Assembly: GCF_030285365.1 (NCBI RefSeq)
Contig: NZ_JASVDS010000004.1
Span: 310,001-374,000 of the forward strand
Origin: Roseateles subflavus
Lineage (GTDB): Bacteria > Pseudomonadota > Gammaproteobacteria > Burkholderiales > Burkholderiaceae_C
Direction of reading: 5' to 3'
DNA: 64,000 nt
A program made the position numbers and the translations under genes. Under the pieces are notes generated by a model. It made no database searches, was not told the origin of the DNA, and saw nothing but the letters and a program-made list of their open reading frames with translations. Of the stretch, positions 21,234-29,107 are shown in pieces; position 1 is the stretch's first letter, and every line of letters starts with the position of its first letter.

Positions 21234-22232
21234 CTATCGACGGGCCGGCAAGGGAATGAAGTCCTCTTCGCCCTCCACCGGGGGAAATCGCCCCTGAGCC
21301 CAGTCGCGGGCGGCCTCGTCGATGCGGTCCTGGCGGCTCGAGACGAAGTTCCACCACAGGTGCCGGGGAGCATCCAGGCGGGCGCCGCCCAGCACGATGA
21401 CGTCCGTGGGTTCAGAGGTCAAAGGCGAGGCCGCAAGTTCGAGGCTGCCCGCGGTGGCCTGATCCGGCGAGCGGGCGATCGTCTCGGCTGAGGTGGGCAA
21501 GGTCTGGTCGGATGTCGTGGGCGGCGGCTCAGAAGTTGGGGTGGCTGTGTGGCGTGTCGTCAGCACCGCCAGTCGGCGCGCCGGGAGCGGTTCGCCATTG
21601 AGCAGCAGATCCTGGCCGGGCGCGTAGACCGCCAGCTCCTCGGGCAGTTCGTCTGCCCACTGGCCCAGGTCCAGGCGGGCGCCGGGTGACAGGCGCAGGT
21701 GGAGGTACAGGGTGCGGGTCGCCGTCCGGACGGGCGAGCGCTGGCCGTCTAGCGCGCCCACGAGCAGTCGCACGCAGGCACCTTCGCGCTCGATCGCCGG
21801 CAGTTCGTTCGCGGCCACATGCTGGAAGCTGGGGGCGCAGTCCTCCTCGTGCAGCGGCAGGGCACACCACAGTTGGAGGCCGTGCAGGGTGTAGGCGCTG
21901 CCCCGGAGATGTTCGGGCGCGCGCTCGCTATGCACGATGCCCCGGCCTGCTGTCATCCAGTTGATGTCTCCCGGCTGGATCTCCTGGCGGGCACCGGTGC
22001 TGTCGTGGTGCAGCAGGGCGCCCTCGAACAGGTAGCTCACCGTGCTCAATCCGATGTGCGGATGCAGCCGCACGTCATGGGCCGGGTCCCCGTGGCTGAT
22101 GGCCGGGCCGAAGTGGTCCATGAAGATGAAAGGCCCGACGCTGCGCTGCCCCAGCGCCGGGAGCAGTCGCAGCACCTTGAAGCCGCCGCCGAGGTCCTTG
22201 TCATGCCCGCTGATGAGACGTGTCGGGTTCAT
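21234..22232 (-). CDS. Pirin family protein with an inserted low-complexity segment
   Basis: This 332-residue bicupin is of the pirin family. The metal ligands are visible in cupin 1: H57 and H59 (RLHPHIG), H101 and E103 (VHSE). Some bacterial pirins have quercetin 2,3-dioxygenase activity, but the substrate here is unknown. Start 22232 gives the typical MNPTRLISGHDKDLGGGFKVLRLLP. Residues about 228-276 are a Thr/Ser/Pro/Ala-rich insert in the second cupin that ordinary pirins (about 285-300 residues) lack. After it the normal VIVLGGARLDAPRHLWWNFVSS resumes. It is convergent with the SOS small gene. Confidence 0.88.
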   Translation of the reverse strand: MNPTRLISGHDKDLGGGFKVLRLLPALGQRSVGPFIFMDHFGPAISHGDPAHDVRLHPHIGLSTVSYLFEGALLHHDSTGARQEIQPGDINWMTAGRGIVHSERAPEHLRGSAYTLHGLQLWCALPLHEEDCAPSFQHVAANELPAIEREGACVRLLVGALDGQRSPVRTATRTLYLHLRLSPGARLDLGQWADELPEELAVYAPGQDLLLNGEPLPARRLAVLTTRHTATPTSEPPPTTSDQTLPTSAETIARSPDQATAGSLELAASPLTSEPTDVIVLGGARLDAPRHLWWNFVSSRQDRIDEAARDWAQGRFPPVEGEEDFIPLPARR

Positions 22233-22708
22233 GTGGTGGTCGTCCTGTACTTGTTGGGGCCGGAGTGCCCGAGGGTGGCGCTGGGGGCCGTACCCGTCGG
22301 ACCGGTGGTCGTGCCCGGAGGCACCGTAGCGGCCCACGCGCTCGCCCAGCATACGGGCTCAACGGGGCGGCAGCGCCTGGCCTTGCGGTCGTTTCGGGGT
22401 TCTCATGGCCTGGTCGTGGTCCTGATCTTCATCCGGATCCTGATCCTGATCCTTCTGCGTGTCGCCTACGTCAAGGACTGCGCCCCGCGGCACGCAGGCG
22501 GGAATCGGGTCCGCCCCGGCGTGGAAGCGGGATTCTGTCTTGCCCGCCACCCCGCAGTCCCCATGTCCGGACTCCGTGCCACGGGGTCCGGTGCCGGTGA
22601 AGCGAATCCCGCCTGTACTCGGCTTGTAACCCACGGGGGGCTCAGTTCTTGTAATATGGTTACCAACTTAACAAGGGTTGAGTTACATCCACCCGGTAGA
22701 CGAGACGC
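22233..22708. promoter_or_regulatory. Pirin/edd divergent intergenic region with a HexR-type site
   Basis: No gene is seen in this 476-bp interval. Close to edd, GTAAT-ATG-GTTAC (22651-22663) is a near-perfect 5-3-5 palindrome 46 bp before the start codon; it resembles the HexR consensus and the eno site at 14176. Further half-sites flank it (ttgtaac at 22624, gagttacat at 22679). A short direct repeat of gatcctgatcct lies near 22434-22457 with no evident role. Confidence 0.5.
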
Positions 22709-24523
22709 ATGAACAAGACGCTGCAAACCGTGACCGCCCGCATCCGCGAGCGCAGTGCCCCGGACCGTGAACGCTATCTGGCCGAACTTGACCGTCTGGC
22801 ACAGCGCAAGCGCGGGCCTGAGCGCATGGGCTGTGCCAACGTCGCCCATGCCTTCGCCGCCATGCCGCCGAATGACAAGCTGCGCATCGTGGCGGAGCGG
22901 CCCACGCACCTGGGCGTCGTGACGGCCTATAACGATGTGCTCTCCGCCCACCAGCCCTATGAGCGCTACCCGGACCTCATCCGCGACGAGGCGCGCCGCC
23001 ACGGAGCCACGGTCCAGGTCGCCGGCGGGGTGCCGGCGATGTGCGATGGCGTGACGCAAGGCCTGCCGGGCATGGAGCTGAGCCTGTTCAGCCGCGATGC
23101 CATCGCGATGGGCACCGCCGTGGCGCTGAGTCACGACATCTTCGATGCCGCCTTGCTGCTGGGCATCTGCGACAAGATCGTGCCGGGGCTGCTCATCGGC
23201 GCCCTGAGCTTCGGCCATCTGCCTTGCGTGTTCGTCCCTGCCGGCCCCATGGGGTCGGGCCTGTCCAACAGCGACAAGGCCAAGGTCCGCGAGCTGTACG
23301 CCCAGGGCAAGGTCGGGCGCGAGGAATTGCTCAAGGCCGAGTCCGCCGCCTACCACGGGGCGGGGACCTGCACGTTCTACGGCACGGCGAACAGCAACCA
23401 GATGCTGCTGGAGGCCATGGGCCTGCATGTGCCGGGCGCCGCCTTCATCCACCCGCATGAGGACCTGCGGGAGCAGCTGAGCCGCGAAGCCGTCCGCCAG
23501 GCTCTCCGCATCGCCCCGGGCGCTGACTTCACGCCCATCGGCCGTGTGGTGGACGAGCGCTGCATCGTCAATGCCATGGTCGCGCTGCTCGCCACCGGCG
23601 GCTCCACCAACCACCTGATTCACTGGGTGGCCGTCGCGCGGGCGGCGGGCATCCACATTGACTGGACGGACTTCTCCGAGCTGTCGGCTGTCGTGCCGCT
23701 GCTGGCACGCGTCTACCCCAATGGCAGTGCCGACGTGAACCAGTTCCAGGCGGCCGGCGGCCCCGGGTTCGTGATCCGTGAGCTGCTGGGGGCGGGCCTG
23801 ATGCACGGTGAGGTGCTCACCATCCACGGCCCGGGTCTCGAGGCCTATGGGCGCGTGCCGTATGTCAGCGCCGACGGCCTGGCTTGGCAGGATCTGCCAG
23901 CCGGCTCCGGCGACGTCAGCGTCGTGCGGACGGCGGCCGAGCCCTTCAGCGCCACGGGCGGCCTGAAACTGCTGTCGGGCAATCTGGGGCGCGCGGTGAT
24001 CAAGGTGTCGGCCGTGCCCGAGGACCGCCATGTGGTCGAGGCGCCGTGCCGCATCTTCCATGATCAGGACTCGATGCAGGCGGCGTTCAAGGCCGGCGAG
24101 CTGGACCGCGACGTGGTCGTGGTGGTCCGCTTCCAGGGCCCGCAGGCCAATGGCATGCCCGAGCTGCACAAGCTCACGCCGCCCTTGGCGGTCCTGCAGG
24201 GCAAGGGCTTCAAGGTGGCCCTCGTGACGGACGGTCGCATGAGTGGGGCGTCGGGCAAGGTGCCGGCCGCCATCCACGTCAGCCCGGAGTCCCTGGCGGG
24301 TGGCCCGCTGGCTCGGCTGCAGGACGGCGACGTCGTGCGGCTGGATGCGGTGACGGGCGAACTCTCGGCGCAGGTGCCCGCCGACGTCTGGGAGGCCCGC
24401 GCGCTGGCTACCCTGGACCCTGCCCAGGCCGCCGATAACGCCACGGGGCTTGGACGCAACCTCTTCGGAGGATTCCGCCGAAACGTCCGCAGCGCCGAGG
24501 AGGGCGCCGTGACGTGGCTCTGA
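22709..24523 (+). CDS. edd: Phosphogluconate dehydratase (Entner-Doudoroff)
   Basis: This 604-residue IlvD/Edd-family Fe-S dehydratase converts 6-phosphogluconate to KDPG. Cluster-binding and active-site motifs are present: [78 protein letters not shown] and [20 protein letters not shown]. Length is normal. It lies 93 bp upstream of eda, giving the classic edd-eda operon. The HexR-like palindrome in its leader region suggests control by an RpiR-family KDPG-responsive repressor; no such regulator gene is in the window. Confidence 0.97.
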   Translation: MNKTLQTVTARIRERSAPDRERYLAELDRLAQRKRGPERMGCANVAHAFAAMPPNDKLRIVAERPTHLGVVTAYNDVLSAHQPYERYPDLIRDEARRHGATVQVAGGVPAMCDGVTQGLPGMELSLFSRDAIAMGTAVALSHDIFDAALLLGICDKIVPGLLIGALSFGHLPCVFVPAGPMGSGLSNSDKAKVRELYAQGKVGREELLKAESAAYHGAGTCTFYGTANSNQMLLEAMGLHVPGAAFIHPHEDLREQLSREAVRQALRIAPGADFTPIGRVVDERCIVNAMVALLATGGSTNHLIHWVAVARAAGIHIDWTDFSELSAVVPLLARVYPNGSADVNQFQAAGGPGFVIRELLGAGLMHGEVLTIHGPGLEAYGRVPYVSADGLAWQDLPAGSGDVSVVRTAAEPFSATGGLKLLSGNLGRAVIKVSAVPEDRHVVEAPCRIFHDQDSMQAAFKAGELDRDVVVVVRFQGPQANGMPELHKLTPPLAVLQGKGFKVALVTDGRMSGASGKVPAAIHVSPESLAGGPLARLQDGDVVRLDAVTGELSAQVPADVWEARALATLDPAQAADNATGLGRNLFGGFRRNVRSAEEGAVTWL

Positions 24524-24616
24524 TCTGCCCGATGACCTGTCGGTGGCCGGCCTTGACGTGTCGCCACCGTCAGGCAGCCCCGCTCCTTTGATCGCCTCTT
24601 CCCCATTGGAATCCGC

Positions 24617-25246
24617 ATGAGCCACCAGACCCTCAGCCTCGCCAGCCACGGCCCCGTCATCCCCGTCATCGTGATCCACAAGCTCGAGCACGCCGTGCCT
24701 CTGGCGGAGGCGTTGGTCGCCGGTGGGGTGAAGGTCCTGGAGGTGACGCTACGCACCCCGGTGGCGCTGCAAGCGATGGAAGCCATGGCACGCGCGGTGC
24801 CGGAGGCCATCGTCGGCGCCGGCACGCTGCGCACCGCCGCCGACGTCGCCGCCGCGAAGAGCGCGGGCTGCCGCTTTGGCGTCAGCCCGGGCTTCAGCAC
24901 CGAGATCGCCGTCGCGGCCCAGGGGCAGGATCTGCCCCTGCTGCCGGGCGTCTCCACCGCGAGCGAGGTGATGCAGGCCAATGCGGCGGGCTATCACTTC
25001 CTGAAGCTGTTCCCGGCCGCGGCCGTCGGTGGCGTCAACCTGCTCAAGGCGCTGGCGGGCCCCTTCCCCGATGTGGCCTTCTGCCCGACCGGGGGCATCA
25101 CGCCGGAGTCGGCGCCCCAATTCCTGTCGCTGCCCAATGTGAAAGTCTGCGGCGGCTCCTGGTTGACGCCACAGGATGCACTGGATGCCGGCGATTGGGT
25201 GCGAATCACCCAGTTGGCAAAAGCCACCCATACGCTGAGGGCTTGA
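24617..25246 (+). CDS. eda: KDPG (2-dehydro-3-deoxy-6-phosphogluconate) aldolase
   Basis: This 209-residue class I aldolase cleaves KDPG to pyruvate and glyceraldehyde 3-phosphate. Signatures are VIVIHKLEHAVPLAEALVAGGV, the catalytic Glu in KVLEVTLRTP, GAGTLRT, and the Schiff-base Lys in HFLKLFPA. The phosphate-binding CPTGGITP follows. Length is standard. With edd it completes the Entner-Doudoroff route. Confidence 0.97.
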   Translation: MSHQTLSLASHGPVIPVIVIHKLEHAVPLAEALVAGGVKVLEVTLRTPVALQAMEAMARAVPEAIVGAGTLRTAADVAAAKSAGCRFGVSPGFSTEIAVAAQGQDLPLLPGVSTASEVMQANAAGYHFLKLFPAAAVGGVNLLKALAGPFPDVAFCPTGGITPESAPQFLSLPNVKVCGGSWLTPQDALDAGDWVRITQLAKATHTLRA

Positions 25247-25681
25247 ACACGGCCGGAGGATCGCGAGACGGCCCCCCATGAGCGCCTGAGGATCGCAGGA
25301 CGGACGCCTGTTGGCCGCATGAGAACGGCCTGGGTGTTGGCACTGCTGCCGGTCAATTCCTGGCTCACCGGGTGGGGCGCGTGAATGGCGCGACAAGGGA
25401 TGCCCGGCTCTTCGCAGTAGGTCCACCTGGATGGGCGTAGGAGTTGACTGAACAGGCGGACCGAGCTGGCTGACTGAGCTGACTGAGCTAGCCGTTCGAG
25501 CTAGCCGTTCAAGTTGGCTGACCGAGTTGTCTGACTGAGCAGACGGAGCCGGCCGGCAAAGAAAAGCCCGAAAACAGGTCGACAAATGAGTCTGCCAACA
25601 AGGGCCTGTCAAACGGAGGCGTGCTGGCACATGCTGCGCCAATGGGGGCGGCCGGCCCCCCCCTGGGTTGACACTCGCCGC
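25247..25681. repeat. Non-coding interval with short degenerate direct repeats
   Basis: No gene is seen in this 435-bp gap between eda and the thioesterase gene. Between about 25460 and 25545 the sequence is built from degenerate CTGACTGAGCT / GAGCTAGCCGTTC elements. A perfect 13-bp tandem duplication GAGCTAGCCGTTC occupies 25485-25497 and 25498-25510, preceded by gactgagct twice (25473-25489). The region lacks a clear terminator or promoter. Confidence 0.6.
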
Positions 25682-26239
25682 TCAGCCCTGGCGCTGCTCG
25701 AAGATCAGGCAGGTCGTGCTGGCGTGGGCATAGAGCCGCCCGTCGTGGCCGACCAGTCGCGCCTCGGCCGTCGACACCTGACGACCCCGGTGGGTCACTT
25801 CGCCGATGGCGCGCACGAGCGGCACCTTGTCCGTCAGCGCACGCACGAGGTTCACCTTGAATTCGAGCGTCGTATAGCCGCTGCCCGCTTCCAGCGTGGT
25901 GTGCACGGCGCAGCCCAGTGCTGAATCGAGCAGCGTGGCGAACCAGCCGCCATGCACGGTGCCCAGCGGGTTGTAGTGGCGGAACTGCGGCTTGCCCTGG
26001 AACACCGCCTGGCCTCGCGCCACCTCGACCAGCAGGAAGTCCAGCGTCAACGCGATGGGTGGTGGCGGCAGCTCGCCCGCCAGCATGGCCTGCATCTGGG
26101 CCAGCCCGTCCAGGCCGGCGAGCTGATCCAGCCGCGCCAGGCCTGGCTGCCTTTGCATGCGCTCGCGCACCTGGGCCTCGTCATCGCACCAGCGTTGGAG
26201 CAGGGCGTCGGCGTGGGATGTGCTCTCGGTTCGGCTCAT
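25682..26239 (-). CDS. PaaI-type hotdog thioesterase
   Basis: This 185-residue protein is of the 4HBT/PaaI hotdog superfamily; members hydrolyse acyl- or aryl-CoA thioesters in the cytoplasm. The active-site segment NPLGTVHGGWFATLLDSALGCAV is clear, followed by YTTLEFKVNLVRALTDKVP. The N-terminal 60 residues form a helical region not present in minimal family members but common in longer ones. Start 26239 has GGAG six bases upstream. The substrate is unknown. It is 67 bp downstream of xth on the same strand. Confidence 0.85.
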   Translation of the reverse strand: MSRTESTSHADALLQRWCDDEAQVRERMQRQPGLARLDQLAGLDGLAQMQAMLAGELPPPPIALTLDFLLVEVARGQAVFQGKPQFRHYNPLGTVHGGWFATLLDSALGCAVHTTLEAGSGYTTLEFKVNLVRALTDKVPLVRAIGEVTHRGRQVSTAEARLVGHDGRLYAHASTTCLIFEQRQG

Positions 26240-26306
26240 GGGGGCTCCACAGGAAATTCGGATGGCCAACGTGCGGCGACGGCTGGTGCGGATGGGCGGG
26301 GGCGGT

Positions 26307-27071
26307 TCAATCCACGGTGACGATGACCGGTGCGTGGTCGCTCGGCCGCTCGTTGCGGCGCGGCTGCTTGTCAATCTCGCAGGCGCTCACGCCCGCGCGC
26401 AGCGCAGCGCTGACGAGGATGTGGTCGATGCGCAGCCCCTGATTCTTGCGGAAGGCCAGGTTGCGGTAGTCCCACCAGCTCCAGCTCTTGGGGGGCTGCT
26501 CGAACATCCGGAAGGCATCGGTCAGTCCCAGATCGATCAGCCCCTGGAAATGGGCGCGCTCCTGCGGCGTGCAGTGAATCTGGCCGGCCCAGGCCACCGG
26601 GTCGTAGACGTCCCGGTCTTCCGGGGCGATGTTGAAGTCACCCATCAGCACGAGACGCTCGTGCGTCTGCAGTTCGGCCCGCACCCATTCGCGCAAGGCG
26701 TCGAGCCAGCCCATCTTGTAGACGAACTTCTCGCTGTCCGGGGCCTGGCCGTTCGGGAAGTAGGCGCCGATCACGCGGACACCGTCCACCGTGCCAGCGA
26801 TCACCCGCGCCTGCTCGTCCGCCAGGCCGGGGATGTTCTTGACCACGTCCGTCGCGGGCGTGCGGCTCAGGAGGGCCACGCCGTTGTAGGTCTTCTGGCC
26901 GAACCACTGCACTTGGTAACCGGCGGCGCCGATCTCGAGCGTGGGGAACTTGTCATCGGTGAGCTTGGTCTCCTGCAGGACCAGGGCATCGACGGGATGG
27001 GCGGCGAGCCAGTCCAGGAGCTGGGGCAGACGCACCGCCAGCGAGTTGACGTTCCAGGTGGCAAATTTCAT
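26307..27071 (-). CDS. xth: Exodeoxyribonuclease III (AP endonuclease)
   Basis: This 254-residue enzyme of the exonuclease-endonuclease-phosphatase superfamily acts in base excision repair. The motif order is complete: MKFATWNVNSLAVRLPQLLDW, LQETKLTDDKFP, NGVALLSRTP, VIGAYFPNGQ, LMGDFNIAPEDRDVYDP, RIDHILVSAAL and the catalytic SDHAPV near the C-terminus. Start 27071 gives the invariant MKFATWNVNSL. It is divergent from the RiPP cluster to its right, separated by about 350-500 bp. Confidence 0.95.
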   Translation of the reverse strand: MKFATWNVNSLAVRLPQLLDWLAAHPVDALVLQETKLTDDKFPTLEIGAAGYQVQWFGQKTYNGVALLSRTPATDVVKNIPGLADEQARVIAGTVDGVRVIGAYFPNGQAPDSEKFVYKMGWLDALREWVRAELQTHERLVLMGDFNIAPEDRDVYDPVAWAGQIHCTPQERAHFQGLIDLGLTDAFRMFEQPPKSWSWWDYRNLAFRKNQGLRIDHILVSAALRAGVSACEIDKQPRRNERPSDHAPVIVTVD

Positions 27072-27417
27072 GGCCAAGAAGCAGTTGACAGCAGAGGCGG
27101 CATTGTCGACCAGAACGGCGGGGGGAACGGCACGCAGGGCGCCGTTCGTCCCGGGCGCGCTGCTGCCGGCCGAGGTGGGGCGGCATCGGTGAGGGGCGGA
27201 GGCGGGCACTTTGTCAAGGCTGGGGTTGTGGGCCGGGGCGATGTCCGTGCCGTCGCGCTCGACAGAGGTCGCGAGGTGGCTCCGAAAGGTGCGCGAAAGA
27301 CCCCGGCAACTGCAAGAGCTGACAGGTCCCGCATCAGGATTACCTGGAGTCTGGCCCCTCAGTTTTGAGGTTAACGTGCATCCGGCTTCTGGTCCTGAAA
27401 GGCCTGGAGATCCAGCG
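27072..27417. other. Intergenic region upstream of the RiPP cluster
   Basis: No gene is supported here. The interval should hold promoters for xth (leftward) and for the RiPP genes (rightward). A small inverted repeat CCTCA-GTTT-TGAGG lies at 27357-27370, about 50 bp before the small frame at 27418, and could be an operator or weak hairpin. I found no clean -35/-10 pair. Confidence 0.35.
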
Positions 27418-27576
27418 ATGAAACCCTGGTTTCAATCCCTGCGACGTGTCGCAGTCCTGGTCTTCACGGCGGCTTGGGGCCCGAAGTGGCCACAAGGGGT
27501 GGCCGACTGCCGCGGCGCTGTGCCCCAGCCCGCGTGCACGACATCAAACGCAGGGCCAAGAAAGCATCTCCTATGA
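27418..27576 (+). CDS. Candidate small upstream frame coupled to the RiPP precursor (52 aa)
   Basis: The frame starts at an ATG with GGAG 8 bases upstream (ctGGAGatccagcgATG) and ends in a TGA that overlaps the precursor start as ATGA. The product begins MKPWFQSLRRVAVLVFTAAWG, a basic-hydrophobic stretch that could be a membrane or signal segment, then a Pro/Ala-rich tail. I recognise no family. The precursor's own ribosome binding site is weak, so translation of this frame could re-initiate at the precursor. It may equally be a chance frame; conservation would decide. Confidence 0.38.
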   Translation: MKPWFQSLRRVAVLVFTAAWGPKWPQGVADCRGAVPQPACTTSNAGPRKHLL

Positions 27577-27737
27577 AGATCGAAGACCTGAAGAGCCGTG
27601 TGGCCAACATCGTCAGCGCCGACGCCGCACCCAAGGCTGACGCTGCCGACCTGCAACTGCTGGACGACGACATGCTGGACGCCGTCAGCGGTGGCCGTGA
27701 GTGGTGGGTGCAGGCCACCTGGACCATGCGCTTCTGA
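27573..27737 (+). CDS. Probable RiPP precursor peptide, double-glycine leader with aromatic core
   Basis: The 54-residue peptide has an acidic/helical leader ending LQLLDDDMLDAVSGG (G40-G41), the form of double-glycine leaders. The 13-residue core REWWVQATWTMRF has three Trp and one Phe. W45-V46-Q47 fits the aromatic-x-x tripeptide that cyclophane-forming radical SAM enzymes crosslink (ring to beta-carbon of residue i+2); W50-T51-M52 is a weaker second candidate. A radical SAM/SPASM gene follows by 76 bp on the same strand. The core has no Cys, so it is not a sactipeptide or lanthipeptide. I infer a triceptide-like product; the true modification is unknown. Confidence 0.75.
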   Translation: MKIEDLKSRVANIVSADAAPKADAADLQLLDDDMLDAVSGGREWWVQATWTMRF

Positions 27738-27813
27738 GTCTCCTGAGTCTCTGGCGAGGCGGTGAGTCGGACGCAGGTCCGCTCGCCGCCTTCCTTCTTC
27801 TGATGCCGTCGCC

Positions 27814-29079
27814 ATGCAAACCATTGTCATCCCCGCCTCGCACATCCAGCGCCGGAGCTCGGCGTCGCCGCACCCAGAGGCACCGCGGCGCACGCAGCCG
27901 CGGCCGTGGCACACCCTCGAGGTCATCCTGAAGATCACCGAGCGGTGCAACATCGCATGCACCTACTGCTACTTCTTCAACATGGACGACAACGCCGCCG
28001 GCAATCCTGTCTACATGGATGGCGGAACGGCACAGGACGTCGTGGCCTTTCTGGCGAAGGCGGTGCGGGACAGCGGCGCCTCGGCACTGCAGATCGACAT
28101 CCATGGCGGCGAACCGCTCCTGATGAAGAAGGATCGCTTCGAGCAGATGTGCCGGGCGATGCGCGAGGGGCTGGGCTTCGTGGAGCAGCTGCGCATTGCG
28201 CTGCAGACCAACGCCATGCTGGTTGACGACGAATGGATCGACCTCTTCGAGCGATTCGACATCTCCGTGGCCGTCAGCCTGGATGGTCCGGCGGAGTATC
28301 ACGACCTGTTCCGGCTCGACCATGGCGGAAAGGGCACGCATGCCCAGGTGGTGGCCGGCCTTCGCAAGCTCCAGGCCGCGGCTGCCGCCAAGCGCATCTA
28401 TGCCATCGGCACGATCTGCGTGCCTCACTACAGTTTCGACGCCCGGCGCGTGCTCAGCCACTTCGTGGACGATCTGGGACAGCGCCTGCTGCATATCAGT
28501 CTGCCGGTCCCCGGTTCCAGCCCGGACCATTTCGGCCCCGACGGCGGCGCAGGCTACACGCGCTTTCTCTGCGATCTCTTCACCGCCTGGGCGGAACGGG
28601 AAGATCCGAGCATCGAGATCCGGCTGTTCCAGACGCTGCTGGGCCGCCTGCTGGGCGGGCAGGAAGGGCTGGCCCAGGGCAAGGCGCGGCGCGGCGGCTA
28701 CACCGCGTTCACCATCCAGAGCGACGGGCAGCTGTGCGGACCGGACGATGACCGCCTGGCGGACTACGCCTTCCAGGCGGCCGTCCAAGCCAGGGCGGAC
28801 ACGAGCCTGGATGATTTCTATGACACGCCCGAGATGCTGCGGTATGTGCAGTCCCAGGGCGAGCGCTCCCCCGTCTGCCAGAGCTGCTGCTGGGGGCATG
28901 TCTGCGAGGGGGGCGACGTCCTCGGTGGGCGCGCCTACCGCTTCGTGCCGGGCCAGGGCCATGCGAACCCCAGTGCCTACTGCCAGGGGCTCCAGGAGCT
29001 GCTGGTGCTCATGACGCAATGGGCCCTGGGCCGCGGGGTGCCGATGGCGCGCATCGAAGAGGTGCTGGTCACCGGCTGA
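27814..29079 (+). CDS. Radical SAM/SPASM peptide maturase (cyclophane-type candidate)
   Basis: This 421-residue enzyme has the SAM-cluster motif C45-x3-C49-x2-C52 (TERCNIACTYCYFFN) and the GGEP-type SAM site HGGEPLLMKK. The C-terminal SPASM region has several cysteines for auxiliary clusters (QLCGPDDD, PVCQSCCWGHVCEGGD, AYCQG). The opening HTLEVILKITERCNIACTYCYFFN resembles XyeB/FxsB/GrrM-type enzymes that crosslink RiPP precursors. The substrate is almost certainly the peptide encoded immediately upstream. The first 30 residues before WHTLEVILK look unstructured and the exact start is uncertain. No transporter, protease or immunity gene is adjacent; the next gene converges. Confidence 0.85.
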   Translation: MQTIVIPASHIQRRSSASPHPEAPRRTQPRPWHTLEVILKITERCNIACTYCYFFNMDDNAAGNPVYMDGGTAQDVVAFLAKAVRDSGASALQIDIHGGEPLLMKKDRFEQMCRAMREGLGFVEQLRIALQTNAMLVDDEWIDLFERFDISVAVSLDGPAEYHDLFRLDHGGKGTHAQVVAGLRKLQAAAAAKRIYAIGTICVPHYSFDARRVLSHFVDDLGQRLLHISLPVPGSSPDHFGPDGGAGYTRFLCDLFTAWAEREDPSIEIRLFQTLLGRLLGGQEGLAQGKARRGGYTAFTIQSDGQLCGPDDDRLADYAFQAAVQARADTSLDDFYDTPEMLRYVQSQGERSPVCQSCCWGHVCEGGDVLGGRAYRFVPGQGHANPSAYCQGLQELLVLMTQWALGRGVPMARIEEVLVTG

Positions 29080-29107
29080 GCCGTGGGCAAGAGGCTGAGC
29101 CCTTGCT

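Noticed and set aside
22466-24691. 741-codon minus-strand frame
   Set aside because: It is antisense to edd, which has all Fe-S dehydratase motifs; no domain on the minus strand.
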